Assembly (NCBI GenBank): GCA_030544235.1
Contig: CM060478.1
Coordinates: 24,685,227 to 24,749,226 of the forward strand
From: Lepturacanthus savala
Lineage: Eukaryota > Chordata > Actinopteri > Scombriformes > Trichiuridae
Length of the DNA stretch: 64,000 bases
Direction of reading: 5' to 3'
The translations under genes and the position numbers were made by a program. Below are positions 25,783 through 37,295 of the stretch, one piece after another. The notes below the pieces were generated by a model that worked only from the letters and a program-made list of their open reading frames with translations, did no database searches and was not told where the DNA came from. Position 1 is the first letter of the stretch, and the number at the start of each line of letters is the position of its first letter.

Positions 25783-26350
25783 GTTGTGTTTCCATCCACT
25801 TTTTCTTATTCGCACAAATTGTGTCTTAATACTGGGATGGAAATGCCAGATTCACAAAAGAGTTTTTACGCTTGGAGGGGGAGTGGATTTGTCAGTGTAT
25901 CGATATAAGGAAAATGCAGCTTTTGGCTATAGAAACAGGTTCTTGTGAATAAATCATGACTAAGCTGCATGTGACATCACGTGACGTGACGTTACACTAC
26001 ACTGTAGTTTCAAAAAATGGCGACGGAGATGTGTGGGGGACGAAGAAACAAACATTTCTACAGTTAATAAAACAAGAGAACATTTTTGCAATTCTCAATG
26101 GAAAAACAGCAAAGAAACAACAGTTTATCAGAAGTGACAGTAACAAATGAGTCCCAAAGTGTCAGCTGTCTGCTGAGCATCAACTGTTGTCATGGATACA
26201 TTCACACTCTCTTGTGACGTAATCTCACAGCGAACTCTCCCTCTCCCAATAATCACAATATAATAACAAATAGAAACGGGCATCAATTCAAATGTTCTTT
26301 TAATTCATTTTACAAAATCTGCTTTGATACATTTGGATGGAAACCGAGTT
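25783..26350 (+). mobile_element. MITE with possible Myb/SANT-like remnant (Harbinger-type?)
   Basis: The ends GTTGTGTTTCCATCCA (25783-25798) and TGGATGGAAACCGAGTT are imperfect inverted complements. Inside, a plus-strand frame at 25956-26150 reads WGTKKQTFLQLIKQENIFAILNGK in part, with the Trp/Leu-Ile spacing of Myb/SANT-like DNA-binding domains found in PIF/Harbinger transposons. The rest of such a protein is missing. Repeat status is fairly clear; the Harbinger link is inference. Confidence 0.55.
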
Positions 26351-28445
26351 ACTGTTAGGGAATTATTATTTCTCAGCAGCAGGTAACCTAGTGTTACAGC
26401 ACAGCTGAAACTGGATAAGATGGGGTGGGGTAGATAAAACATGACAGGGCTAGACCTATAGCGAGGCTCCAGTGTGCAAGATAGCATGATAAATTGCCCC
26501 TTAGGGTGCCCTTCAATTGGACAGAACCTGATAAAGGTGTCCTTCCTCCATTTCTGTGCATTGATGCCTTTCTAATTCCACCACTGGACGGGGGCCTTCA
26601 ACACTTCAAGGTTCAGACACAAGTATCAAAGAGATGAAAAAAGCACATAAGATGCGACTTCCCTACACAGGGGGGGGAAGGCACAGCAGTTGCATGACTT
26701 TGTGTTTTTTGTGTTTTTAGTAGTATGTGTTTTCCCACAAGATAAACCAGGGTACATAGTGATTTGGTAATTTTTTAAATGCAATGTCATGAAGTCATTA
26801 TTTAACCAAGATCACCTTACAGTGAGTCGAAGACATGTGTTCTCCTTTACCGACCACCTGCTGTGTTCAGCATCTGGGGAACAATCACTGGAATGTAAGA
26901 GGTCGAGGAAATGTTATGCCAAGAACAGACAATCTGAATCATTAAACATTGCAATAGTTATGATTCACACCTCTGAGTTTTGGTGGAAGCTGGTGACTCT
27001 AAACGTGGAAAATCGTTGGATGTTTGGATAGTGTGTGCAATGCAAATCATGAAGAGATGATTTTTTTTTTGTTTTTTTCCCACTCCTCAGCAGCAGTAAA
27101 GTTCTCCTCACCAACTGTGAAAAGGACTCCAGAGTCATCTCATCACAGATGGTTTATTATGGGTGATGAATTTGTAGGTGATAAAGCCAACTAGAAAAAA
27201 AAACAATGGCAATCCAGCCTCAAGCACTTTACACTTCAATGCTGCATTGTGCAAACATGGTGTAAAAAGTCTTGTGTAGATGTGACATTAGAGCAGGCAG
27301 AGGCCTGCTGAGATCATCCACAAGAATTTCACTATAAAAATGTTTTTATTTTAACCTTGTTTTTATTTTAACCACTTCAGTAAGTCAACTTTTTCTTTAA
27401 AACCAATGAGCCAATTCAGACTTCTTAACTTTAAAGTAGCATAGTTGTCCACCATGCTGATCGATTCTGGCCAAACTACTGACCACCAAGAAAGGTTTGA
27501 GCTCAACTACTGGGTTTCTGAAATTTAAGGAGCCTAAAAGGCCACACTCTTTTTCTCTAGCCATCCTCCACTTGAAATGAAAACATTAAAACCAAAATGG
27601 TGGTGGCCTTGCGGTAGGTTTTCAGACATCCACAAAAGGCACATTTTTAGACAAGTGAGCGTACAGAGATAAAAACACAGCTCTGCTGCAGAGCTGCCAG
27701 GCTGCAGTCCTACCGGGCAACGGGTGAAGCATGTGTTTTCCAACTTGCTAATGACTCACATAACAGTAATAAAAATGATTTAGAGTCAAAGTGGCTCCAA
27801 TGGTCGATGCCATCTTGGTCACTGTTTCAGCTCTTTGTTTGTTTTTGCCAACTGGCAACTCTCTATGAAATTTAAAGCAGAGCAGCAATAAATCAAGATG
27901 GCAGTAAACATACATCCTTTGTAAGTTTCATATCCTATTATATATGAAATTAAAAATGGGAGAAATTAAAATTTTATGGGGGGTGGTTTCATGACAAATG
28001 TAGCGAAAATAATTTTACTTTATATTCTTTGAAGCAGGAACGTCACTGTTCTGTCACAGCCACAAAGCTGCTTTAAACATGTGAACAATGCTTTGGGCAG
28101 ACAAAAGAACACTTCTTCTCCTTATCTACAAACATAGCCAATTAGTCGAACAGATTGGCAGTTACCAGCAGCTCAAGATGTTTGTCTTGGGTCTGTAGAA
28201 TCTCTGGACACCCCCCCCCCCCCCCCCCCGGAGGGTAAAGGATGAATCACAAATTCTTCACCTAGTCTGGGCTTGTAAGGTCATAATATTTGAGGAAAAG
28301 AAGGAATATGATATAGTTATCAGCAGCAGTGTTGCAATTTTACCTGATAAAAAGAAAGGTCCAAGGATTGAAGCATTGTGTTATTAAAATGAATTGACTC
28401 AGTGACTGAGTCTTTGATGCTGTGAAGTGAAAAGTATCAATACAG
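26351..28445. other. Unclassified non-coding stretch
   Basis: No supported gene. It includes the 19-base C tract and a small local duplication (TTTTTATTTTAACC twice) near 27341-27373. Confidence 0.5.
28211..28229. repeat. Poly-C tract (19 bases)
   Basis: Pure C run in AT-rich surroundings. Length may be unreliable in an assembly. Confidence 0.9.
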
Positions 28446-28633
28446 CTACGTTCAGACTGCAGCCTGAAGTGAACCAAACCAGATTATTTTATGTCCCTAT
28501 ATGACCCGTAAAAAATAAGTGTAGATCCTAGTAAAGATAAAAGCTATTCCAAAAGAATCCTAGCTGCTAAGAGTGCTCCTAAGGTGAGATCTGTTAGGGG
28601 CAGGGAACAGGAGTTTTAGCAGCTTAGGACAAA

Positions 28634-28804
28634 ATGGCAGAGGGAAGAGGCAGGAGAGATATTCTCCAAACACTGGAAGACGGTGAATTACTCAAACGCT
28701 ACAGATTAGATTGTGCCATCATTGTTTTTGTGGTTGATCTCATTAGATCAATTGAGCCAAAGCCAAATGTTCTTTTTTCTCCATTGTTGTTCACTAGTTT
28801 GTAG
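28634..28804 (+). pseudogene. Harbinger-like transposase N-terminal fragment
   Basis: A 56-codon open frame from ATG at 28634 contains EDGELLKRYRLDCAIIVFVV followed by DLIRSIEPKPN. This matches my memory of the start of PIF/Harbinger (and domesticated HARBI1-type) transposases: an E-L-x-x-R-Y-R-L-D segment followed by a hydrophobic stretch and DLIR. The frame then meets TAG at 28802-28804; the next codons in another frame (ADVKARQAYFYTP) do not clearly continue it. The DDE catalytic region is absent. Sequence out to about 29390, with AGGA/CTCTGAGA words, may belong to the same element. Confidence 0.55.
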
Positions 28805-29610
28805 CAGATGTAAAAGCCAGACAAGCCTACTTCTATACACCTGTCAGGAATCAAGGACATTGATGAGAGCTGTGCTGTGTTACTCTCGTTTATACCAAAT
28901 TAAGTTGAGATGTTGAAAGTACAAAGGCATGCAATTAATAAAAGCAAATGAATATAACCATCACTATGTGAATATGTGGGCATTCAGTAGGATTATTTTA
29001 TAGAACAGTTTATTATTCATTTGACAAGTATTTTCTTTTATGTGATGTTATTTACAATTGTACAGTCTTCAGAAGATTAAATTCCATGATTTACTTTTAC
29101 AATTTGAAGGTCCTTCCTTTGACTATTATCACCAAAAGTAAGTTTTTTATCCAGCTTTTAGAATCAACCAATCACAGGTTTGGAAATAATGACTCATATG
29201 TAGCAACAGGGTCAACCACACCTCCTCACTAAGATAGGAGTTTCTGTCCATTCTTTGCTCAGAGTTCTCTGAGAATGTTCTGGAATCACTCCTAAGCCAA
29301 GACTCCTTGCTGGGAATGTTTAGGTTAAGTTAGGAGCTCTCTGAGAGGATTCTCACAATCTTTAGGAATACAGCCCCTGATCTTTTGATGCAAGACTTCA
29401 GTCTTCACGGCCAGGGGCATTCATTCAAAACTACACATCAACAAGCAAGAAAACGTCACTATTCTGTGCTTAAGTAGATGGAAGCAGGAAGAAAGCAACA
29501 ACTATGGTTCTTTTCTTCCTTAATTGCTTCCTTAAAACAAATGTATTGTACATGTGCTGGCTCCAGTAGGACAGGAACTTTCAAAACCACCAAATACTCA
29601 CCATGTTTAA

Positions 29611-30080
29611 ACTACCGTTCAAAAGCTTGGGGTCACTTCGAAATGTCCTTATTTTTTTAAAGAGAGTTGCTGTTTTTTTCAATGAATAGGACTTTAAACT
29701 AATCAGAAATACACCGCATACTTTACTAATGTGGTAAATGACTGCAAATGTCTGGTTTTTGGTGCATCAATATCTACATAGGTGTATAGAGGCCCATTTC
29801 CAGCAACTATCACTCCAGTGTTCTAATGGTACAATGTGTTTGCTCATTGCATCAGAAGGTTAATAGATGATTAGAAAACCCTTGTGCAATCACATTAGCA
29901 CAGCTGAAAACAGTTTAGCTGGTTAGAAGCTCACCTTCCTTTGAAGAAAGCAATGTTTGAAGGAAAAAATATTTCAAATACAAATCATTTCTAACCTCGT
30001 CAATGTCTTGACTATATTTTCTTTTCATTTTACAGAAAACACAGAATTGTCTGGGTGACCCCAAACTTTTGAACAGTAGT
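29611..30080. mobile_element. Tc1-type non-autonomous element
   Basis: 26-bp inverted terminal repeats (29611-29636, starting ACTACCGTTCAAAAGCTTGG; and 30055-30080) differ at two positions, both C/T. There is no transposase. The right end is followed by GTATA, fitting TA targeting. I recall this terminus from a very high-copy fish Tc1-like family. It lies inside the composite at 28446-30251. Confidence 0.85.
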
Positions 30081-30251
30081 GTATATCCATGTATGCATCC
30101 ATGTTGTGTCCTCCACTTTTGGGGCATTTAAAGTTCACAGTGGGGATCACATATAAGTTGCATTTAATTTGAAATGTGAACAACCATTTTCGTGAACGAT
30201 TTTACAAAGAAATCTAAATTGAGCATTAAGCCCTGCAGTCTGAACGTAGCC

Positions 30252-31837
30252 CAGGTAAGCCATGTCATTGCAGACAGCAACAAGACAGAAACCAAATGTT
30301 TCTGATTAACAAACAAGTGATGGGTTGTGAGGAGAGCGTTCCGGTGTGTTCCAGGAATGCGAACATATGTCTCCACTCAAAACAGACCATATTTAGTCAG
30401 CTTCAAGGTGAAACAACAGTGCTTTTTTTTTAACTTGTCAACTTCTGAAAAACAAAACTGAGAAAAGGTTTGTGGGTTTCAGGCCATGCTTTACTATTCA
30501 GGGAGATGCTGTATGACAGGAGGCACTGGTATTGCTGCATGCTGACATTTGACATTTTCTGCGCGTGTGTGCGTGCGCCGTCAATCCAGCAGGATGTGGA
30601 GGTTTCTCAACTCTCCTTTAATGGTCCAAATGTGAAGGTTTCCTGTTTTCCTTTGTCTATTATGATAATAGAATATTTTGAGGTTTGAGATTGTTGGTTG
30701 GAGAAAACTAGAAATTTAAAAGACATTATTTGGATTCTGCAAAGATTTTAAAATGTTTTTTAAGAACACTGCATAAATTAATGCAATGAATATAACAAAA
30801 AATAATGACATCAACAGACTGAGCTCAGTGGCTGCTATTTGTGAGCAGTTTTGGGAAGTGGTAAATCCATTATTGCGTTTGCTTGCAATGTGTTTAGTAA
30901 TGTTGACAATGAGCTCACATGCCAGTGTATTGTAGCTGGTGTCTAAAAATGACCTGCTGCTGCTGGCTCTAGTTCACATGCAGGTAAAGCCGAACCTCTA
31001 CATCTACAACACCTTGCAATTGTCACCTAATCTGCCTCATGCACATTATTCACTTTAACAAAGTTTTTCAACAAGTGTTTTCAACTATCTCTCTAATCCT
31101 ATCCTCTGAATGCTAAGTTAACACCAAGTCAACAAAGCCCACACCTTCTGTACAGGGTTCCACTCATTATACTCACTCTTTGTATTTCAACTCATTTTAG
31201 GGTGTTTCTCTCTCTCTCTCTCTCTCTCTCTCAAACTGCATATTTTTAGCCCTACAGTAACAGATGTACCTGCTACAGTAATTACAGCTGTGTGCAAGAT
31301 TCAAATGATCTTTTTTTCTCTTACTGTTAATGTTCAAAAGGTCATGCTCCCCTGCTCTAAATGCCATGCTTACACTGCGTGGAACATCAGGAAATGCACC
31401 AAACTGCAGAAAGGAAATTGACATTTCTGATACAGCAGATGAGCCAGGTGATTAATATTTAACCTGAATTACTATCATGTTTGGCAGAAAAATCACTGAA
31501 ATTCTCGGCTGAAAACACACACAGTGAATGGTCTGTGCTTAATTTGGCAAATTTACTGAGAAAGCACACAAACCAATTACAAGGCTCGCAGCTCATAGAT
31601 ACAAACAAACACATGGGCACAGTAAACCACATCAAGAGGATTGTAACTAAGTTTTAAGCCTGGACTTTAAGAGCTGATGGAGGAGACATCTACAACTGCA
31701 GAGATGCTTTTCTGAGACTGAAAACGTGGTACATGTGACAACTGACAAGAACATCTATAAACTATACATCCAAGGGTGTTGTTTGTGTCCAAAATGTCAT
31801 ATGTGCATATTGACCTCAACACGAATTGCTAGAATTA
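30252..31837. other. Mostly unclassified stretch
   Basis: No gene. The segment 30590-30770 (TCCTTTAATGGTCCAAATGT, TTGTTGGTTGGAGAAAAC) may be a diverged copy of a common fish MITE, at low confidence. A (TC)13 tract is listed separately. Confidence 0.45.
31207..31232. repeat. (TC)13 microsatellite
   Basis: Pure TC dinucleotide run. Confidence 0.95.
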
Positions 31838-32184
31838 TTTTCATCTCATCTCCTATACCTGCTTATTCCTCATTAGGGTCGCAGGGGTCTGCTGGAGCCA
31901 ATCCCAGCGCATTACGGCCCAGATGGTCACCAGCCAATCATGAGGCACACACACCATTCATTCACACATTCACATCTTCGGGCAAGTTAGAGTCACCAAT
32001 TAACCTCAGCATGTTTTTGGACTGTGGGAGGAAGCTGGAGTACCTGGTGAAAACCCACGCAGACACGGGGAGAACATGCAAACTCCACACAGAAAGGTCC
32101 CAGACCCAGGACCAAGGAGGTTTTGAACCTGCGACCTTCTTGCTGAGAGGCAACAGCGCTAACCCCTGCGTCACCGTGTCACCC
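31838..32184 (-). mobile_element. tRNA-derived SINE, copy 1
   Basis: Minus-strand copy of the SINE described at 45186-45545. The tRNA-like head lies at the right end (complement of CCTGCGTCACCGTGTCACCC). Target-site duplication TGCTAGAATTA (31827-31837) versus TGCTAGTATTA (32185-32195), 11 bp with one mismatch, supports retrotransposition. Relative to the other two copies it lacks about 20 bp between GCATTACGG and CCCAGATGG. The 154-codon open frame across it is not a gene. Confidence 0.9.
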
Positions 32185-32526
32185 TGCTAGTATTAATAAA
32201 TTAAAAAAAATAAATAAAAATTTGGTGAAAAAAAAAAAAAAAAAAACAGCTTGACATTTGTCAAGGTGACCCATAAAGATCCCAGCATGCCAGACGCCTC
32301 CAGAAAACAAGACTTTTGGCAAACATGACTACAAGATGATGATGTATAAAGTGTGTGTTGATAGATGGATAGAGAGAGAGAGAGATTACCTGCATGAGAC
32401 AGTATGAGGGTGTTAGCTGCTCTTAATGATAATAATCTCTCATTTCCATAGCCAGCAGGGTTCACTGCAGGATCCTTGCCTGATTTCCTTATGAAACTAC
32501 ACACACAGTTTCGTTTCATAGATATT
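32185..32526. other. Short spacer with simple repeats
   Basis: Contains a pure A run near 32229-32246 and a GA run at 32371-32385. Nothing else recognisable. Confidence 0.5.
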
Positions 32527-32530
32527 TTAA

Positions 32531-33129
32531 CCCTTATGTTGTGTTCCTGGTCAAATCTGACCTTCTTTTGTCTCTGAAAAAAGTGATTAATTTGATCTGA
32601 TTCACCCAAGACTCCATGACTTTGTCCACAAATACGATTTCAGCACAAAAAAAATAAATTGCAATAATTTACATAAAATTTTATGTGCTTTATTCAACTT
32701 TTGTACACTTTTGGTGTTTTGGTGTGCCTGGTCAAGAGTGACCAGTCATTAGAAATGAATGGGGAAAACCAGAATTAATAGAATAAGAACTCAGATACAG
32801 CTGCATCACTCACATACACTTCAAAACAAATGTCCTTGGTAACTTTGACGTTACATTTAAACAGTAGACTATGTTTCATCTGATTATTTCTTATAATCAA
32901 AAGAATCCAGAAACTTAATTTTTTTAGAACTTAAATTCAAGATGTACAAGTTCAGATCAACAAGACATACATACTATAAATAAAGTTCCAAACTTGTAAT
33001 GTTCACAAAAAGTTATGTTGATAAAAAAAAAAAATATATCTAACACGAGTTAATATTATATGTATGATTACATTTTTTATGATGAGAATTAACGTAACGG
33101 TCAAATTTGACTTGGAACACCAAACGTGA
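32531..33129. mobile_element. piggyBac-like MITE
   Basis: Flanked by TTAA at 32527-32530 and 33130-33133. The left end CCCTTATGTTGTGTTCCTGG continues GTCAAATCTGACC; the right end GGTCAAATTTGACTTGGAAC is its imperfect complement. A third GTCAAGAGTGACC word lies inside. TTAA target plus a CCCTT start fits piggyBac-type MITEs, common in fish (recalled). Non-coding. Confidence 0.72.
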
Positions 33130-33133
33130 TTAA

Positions 33134-34019
33134 CATGAAACAAATACATTAAAATATATGAAGGAAAACATCACTGAAAAACATGCATTGACCCAGTGGG
33201 TTATAACAAAAAGGGTGCTAGTGTAGTTATTTTAGGACACCTACATCTGTGACAGATGTAAATACTGGGACACTGATGCTTGTTTTTAATACTGTTATTG
33301 TTTCAACATCCTGGAGCATGGAGGCCTTACATAACACACTGTATGCACACTAAGAATCTTTCAGTGCCCCGACACTCTCCACATTTTTGTGTCAAGTGAT
33401 AATTTGGCAAATTCATAGAAAATGAGTTTGTGTGTGATCTTCGATCGTCCCCTGCCAAGTGTTATAATTGGAAAATCACATCTTCACGCTACATCTCAAA
33501 GTCACACTGTGTTGTGTCTTATATTGCACAACATCTGCTTGTTCCAACACATGTAAAATGCTGAATCGTTTGATGCTCATGTCCTAAATTCCATCGGATA
33601 CGGTATTTGCAGTCTTTGATAAACACTGGGTTTTTACCTAAAATTCGGTGATATTGAACAACAATCAGCGTGAGGAATCTGGCCAGGACACAACTAACCA
33701 CTGTCTCTGTTCAGACTGCAAGTATTTAAATGGTTTGTTTTGTGTTTTAATTGCAGAATATTTGATAGGAAGCAACACCTTTACTTTCAATGTGTGGTAA
33801 ATTATGTGAAAACCGGAGCAGTTTCCCTTACCATGCCTCCAAAAACTAAAAACTGGTAACTCAGTACAGTACAGACATCCCAAACATTTAACAGTTTTAA
33901 ATAGTCAAATGGAAAAGCTTATAACAGAAGAAGTGTAAAGACAAAATGTATGTATCAGACTAATTAAAATGGAAACCTTCTCTAGTTTGTGCACATTTCC
34001 ACATATTTAGTTTGGGGGA
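33134..34019. other. Unclassified non-coding stretch
   Basis: Nothing recognisable. Confidence 0.5.
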
Positions 34020-34588
34020 ACTCAGACTTAAAAATTAGAGGTGTGAAAGGAATTCACAGGTAGAAGTATAGATACTAGGGTTTAAAATATTTCAGTGGAA
34101 GATGAAGTATCAACTGAGCTTTTTACTTAAGTAAAAGGTGTAAATGTATTAGTTTCACTTCTACTTAAAGTACAAAAGTAATGAAAAAAAAATCACTTGG
34201 CTGTCAAAATGTATGAGTTGTAATCACATTTTAACAGATTTTGTTGAGTTTGTGGGTTATATTGTCCCTGTAAAAGTATTTGAACAGGTCATAGTGAGTG
34301 AGATAAAAATCTATCAAGAATATAACACTCAAGAATGAGTGTAAGTGATTTTAGGCAAAAACAACATCCAATGTATAAGCCATGCAAGACAAAAAATGCA
34401 TTTTGTGTGTTGTATTATCTATTATATATCTATATATTATTTTAACAATTAAAAAGGGCTGGATTGGTTTTAATTTAGGACACCAAGCAGGTCAAATAAT
34501 GGACTTTCTAGCAGAAAATCACTTTTTGGCTCAACAGTTGTCATGAAAACAAACCAGAATTAAAGAGTAGTAATGAAAATATATACAT

Positions 34589-34622
<34 letters not shown>

Positions 34623-34635
34623 TACATATATATAG

Positions 34636-34700
<65 letters not shown>

Positions 34701-34800
34701 GCAATGAGTACAGATAACTGTACAGAAATACAGATAACTGTGAAAATGTAAAGCTGAAAAATAATTACTTGTGTGAAGTATCCTAAATTTTAGAAGGTAA
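34020..34800. repeat. Probable dispersed repeat with internal TA/CA microsatellite
   Basis: AAGTATCAACTGAGCTTTTT, ACTTAAGTAAAAGGTGTAAA and AAGTACAAAAGTAATG resemble a common fish repeat (recalled). A compound TA/CA tract occupies about 34588-34699. Ends are not defined. Confidence 0.45.
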
Positions 34801-35859
34801 TCAAGTACCTCCTCAGTTCATGCAAAATTCTATATTCAATTATAGAAGCCTGCACTATGCAGCTCTGCAGTTTTAGTGTAATATTCAGGTTTTTTACGGT
34901 GAGTTAAAGTGAGAGACGCCAGTGGGGTGAATTTTATCTTCCTCACAACCGCAGGCGTCCAAGGTGACTCAGTCACACGAGAATAAAGATGTGAAACCGG
35001 TTTTATTCAAAGTACAAAGAAAATGAAATTCTAACTCTGAATTTGATGTGAGTGCCACTGATGGGACTGTGAAAGGTCATTTAAGTACATGTCAGAAATT
35101 AATAGAGATGCAAGACATTATCTAACAATCTCTCACATATTAATCCTATTTTGAGGTGGAGATTAGACAAAACAATTTACAGATATATAGTACATTTCCT
35201 TTTTAAATAGATAATTAACAGACTATTGCTTGTCTTAAATAAGGCTGGTAACAGATGTAAAAAAAATAAGTCATTTTATTTATTTATATATAGAGAAATA
35301 TAGATATGACTTTAAAAAAAGCCTCAATCATGCATCATGTATTCCTGCTTGTGCGAAGTGAATGAGTTTCGTGTGTGTGTGCGTGTGTGTGTGAGAATGT
35401 GCGCGTGTAAGAAAAAAGTCAGAGCAGGAAAAACAAACTCAAAATGTCAAACATCTGCCTTCTCATCACACAGGAAGCTTATCACACTGTGACATTTCGA
35501 TTATCGACTCTTGTTGTTTTCGTTGTTTACTGTGATAACCCGTCAACAATATCGGCCGTTCCATTTCCACCTCATGCAAAAAAGGGAAGTTGTGACATCT
35601 TGTTAATTTACATTTTATTCAAAATCACACGTCTTTTTCCCCACAGGAGAAAAGGCGGTATTGTTACGCACAAGTTATAAAATTAAATAAACTTGGATTT
35701 ATCTCAAAGTTTAAATCTTTTGATAGATTAATAAAACGATGTTTGCATAGCCGTGGCTTAATAACATGAAAGGGTGCATTCATTGAGGAGGATCTGTTAC
35801 CACAGAATTATACAACTAGAAATTATTTAAATATATTATAGGATTTATATCGCTAAAAG
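34801..35859. other. Unclassified non-coding stretch
   Basis: Contains a GT run at 35371-35393. The 78-codon frame at 35444 has no family resemblance. Confidence 0.5.
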
Positions 35860-37160
35860 AGACGTTTAAAATAACCGCAAATGCGCACCGCGCCAATTTA
35901 GCGCGCCGGGTTCCTCCAAACTGGACAGAAAAGAAGGAAAAGGAGATGGTTTAATAAAGAAAAATAGCCTACTAATAACACAGGAACCGATTTGGTCTTC
36001 ATTTGGTTGATTTCCCTTTACTTTGTTGTTAAATCGTGGGTCTCCGGCTGCGTCATTTCTGTGCCTTGCGGTTTTGTTTTTCTTATTGTGCAGGCCATCG
36101 TCAATATAGCTGCTGCACTAATCTTTAATATTAACACAAATCGAAAACGCAACAGGTATTAATCAAAGCTGCTTTATTGATTTTTTAATAATAATGATAT
36201 TATTCATTATTATTATTATCACATTCCTCTCTATAACATTTATGCTCATGTGTTGAACTCATTAAAACTTCATTTCCAGCAGCAGCAGTTAGTGAAACAC
36301 AGAAGCAGCTCTGAATTATCATGGAATATGAAGGAATATTCAATTTTTCTGCGCTGTTTTTATGAAATGTTCCGCAATGACGAGCTGCACACGCAGGATT
36401 GATCCAATGACTCCGCTAAATACAATATACACAACATGATGCGTCTGATTATTCGGTTTCTGACGTTGGGATATTTATTTTTTAGAGGAAGCCAGGCTGC
36501 ATCAGGTCAAATTGCCCTTTTAACAACCTCATGTAGGAATTGGCCATTTTTTCCGTTTTGTTAAATATCACATTTGACATCTGGTCGACTTGAAAATGCT
36601 TAAAAGGACAGTGAATCAAAATGTGACGCATCAACACACGGATTCCATCTGTTAGGAAGGATTTGCAAGACTACATTTTTGAATAGATAGATATACTAAT
36701 AATTACTGATATAACGTGATGGTTTTTATGCGATGGCAATGGCTTTAATAGAGAAAACCGCAGAGAAATAGAACAGCTTTTATGTGGGAAAACACATGTT
36801 TGTCTGTGGGAAGAATCAACACAATCAGCACAGCATTAAAACACATCAGAATGATCCAAAAGCGCCAGAGCAGCAGCACTCTGGGTGTATTCTGCTGATT
36901 ATTCTCATCGACCTGGTTATTTTTGTCTTCACAGCCGCCCAGAAAACTCTCTGCAGTCTAAACTGTGACAAACGCTGTGTGATAAAAGCCTCCTCGACTG
37001 TGGATTATTTCTCAGTTGCAACGAAACTGAATAGAAAAGCGTCGAAAATGTGGTTTTCGGTCAAGTGTTACAGTAGTTTTGACGCAGATTGTAAGCGAGC
37101 CGGACTGAGACGGAGGGAAAAACAGCGTGAAGAGGCCTGCTGCTTTCTGTGTGACTGAGT
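35860..37160. other. Repeat-poor, CpG-retaining block (candidate conserved non-coding DNA)
   Basis: No transposon ends or family words are visible. CpG dinucleotides are locally frequent (for example GCGCACCGCGCCAATTTAGC at about 35883 and several around 36360-36460), unlike the decayed repeats nearby. A mixed-complexity stretch runs from about 36480 to 36650 (GGCTGCATCAGGTCAAATTG and CATTTGACATCTGGTCGACT). The 124-codon frame at 36784-37158 shows no domain. Regulatory function is inference only. Confidence 0.3.
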
Positions 37161-37254
37161 CGCCATCTAGTGACAACAAAACATACTACAACCAATATCT
37201 GTGTGTGCCTGTCAATCTGTCATCCCCTTCTTCCATCTCTGACTGAGACTCTCT

Positions 37255-37295
37255 CACACGCACACACGCGCACACACACACACACACACACACAC
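37255..37295. repeat. (CA)n microsatellite
   Basis: About 20 units with CG interruptions. Confidence 0.95.

Larger units (their letters stand above)
28446..30251. mobile_element. Composite element bounded by GCTACGTTCAGACTGCAG
   Basis: The 18-bp sequence GCTACGTTCAGACTGCAG at 28446-28463 recurs as its exact complement at 30234-30251, a perfect inverted pair 1.8 kb apart. I recall similar ends on a fish MITE. Between them lie a Harbinger-like transposase fragment (28634-28804) and a Tc1-type MITE (29611-30080), so the outer element appears to have received at least two later insertions. Confidence 0.65.

Noticed and set aside
31726..32190. 154-codon open frame, the longest in the window
   Set aside because: It runs through the SINE copy at 31838-32184; similar open stretches occur in the other SINE copies on either strand.
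36784..37158. 124-codon frame as a possible gene
   Set aside because: No domain, no signal peptide at the start, no conserved motif and no splice or promoter context beyond being in a CpG-richer block.
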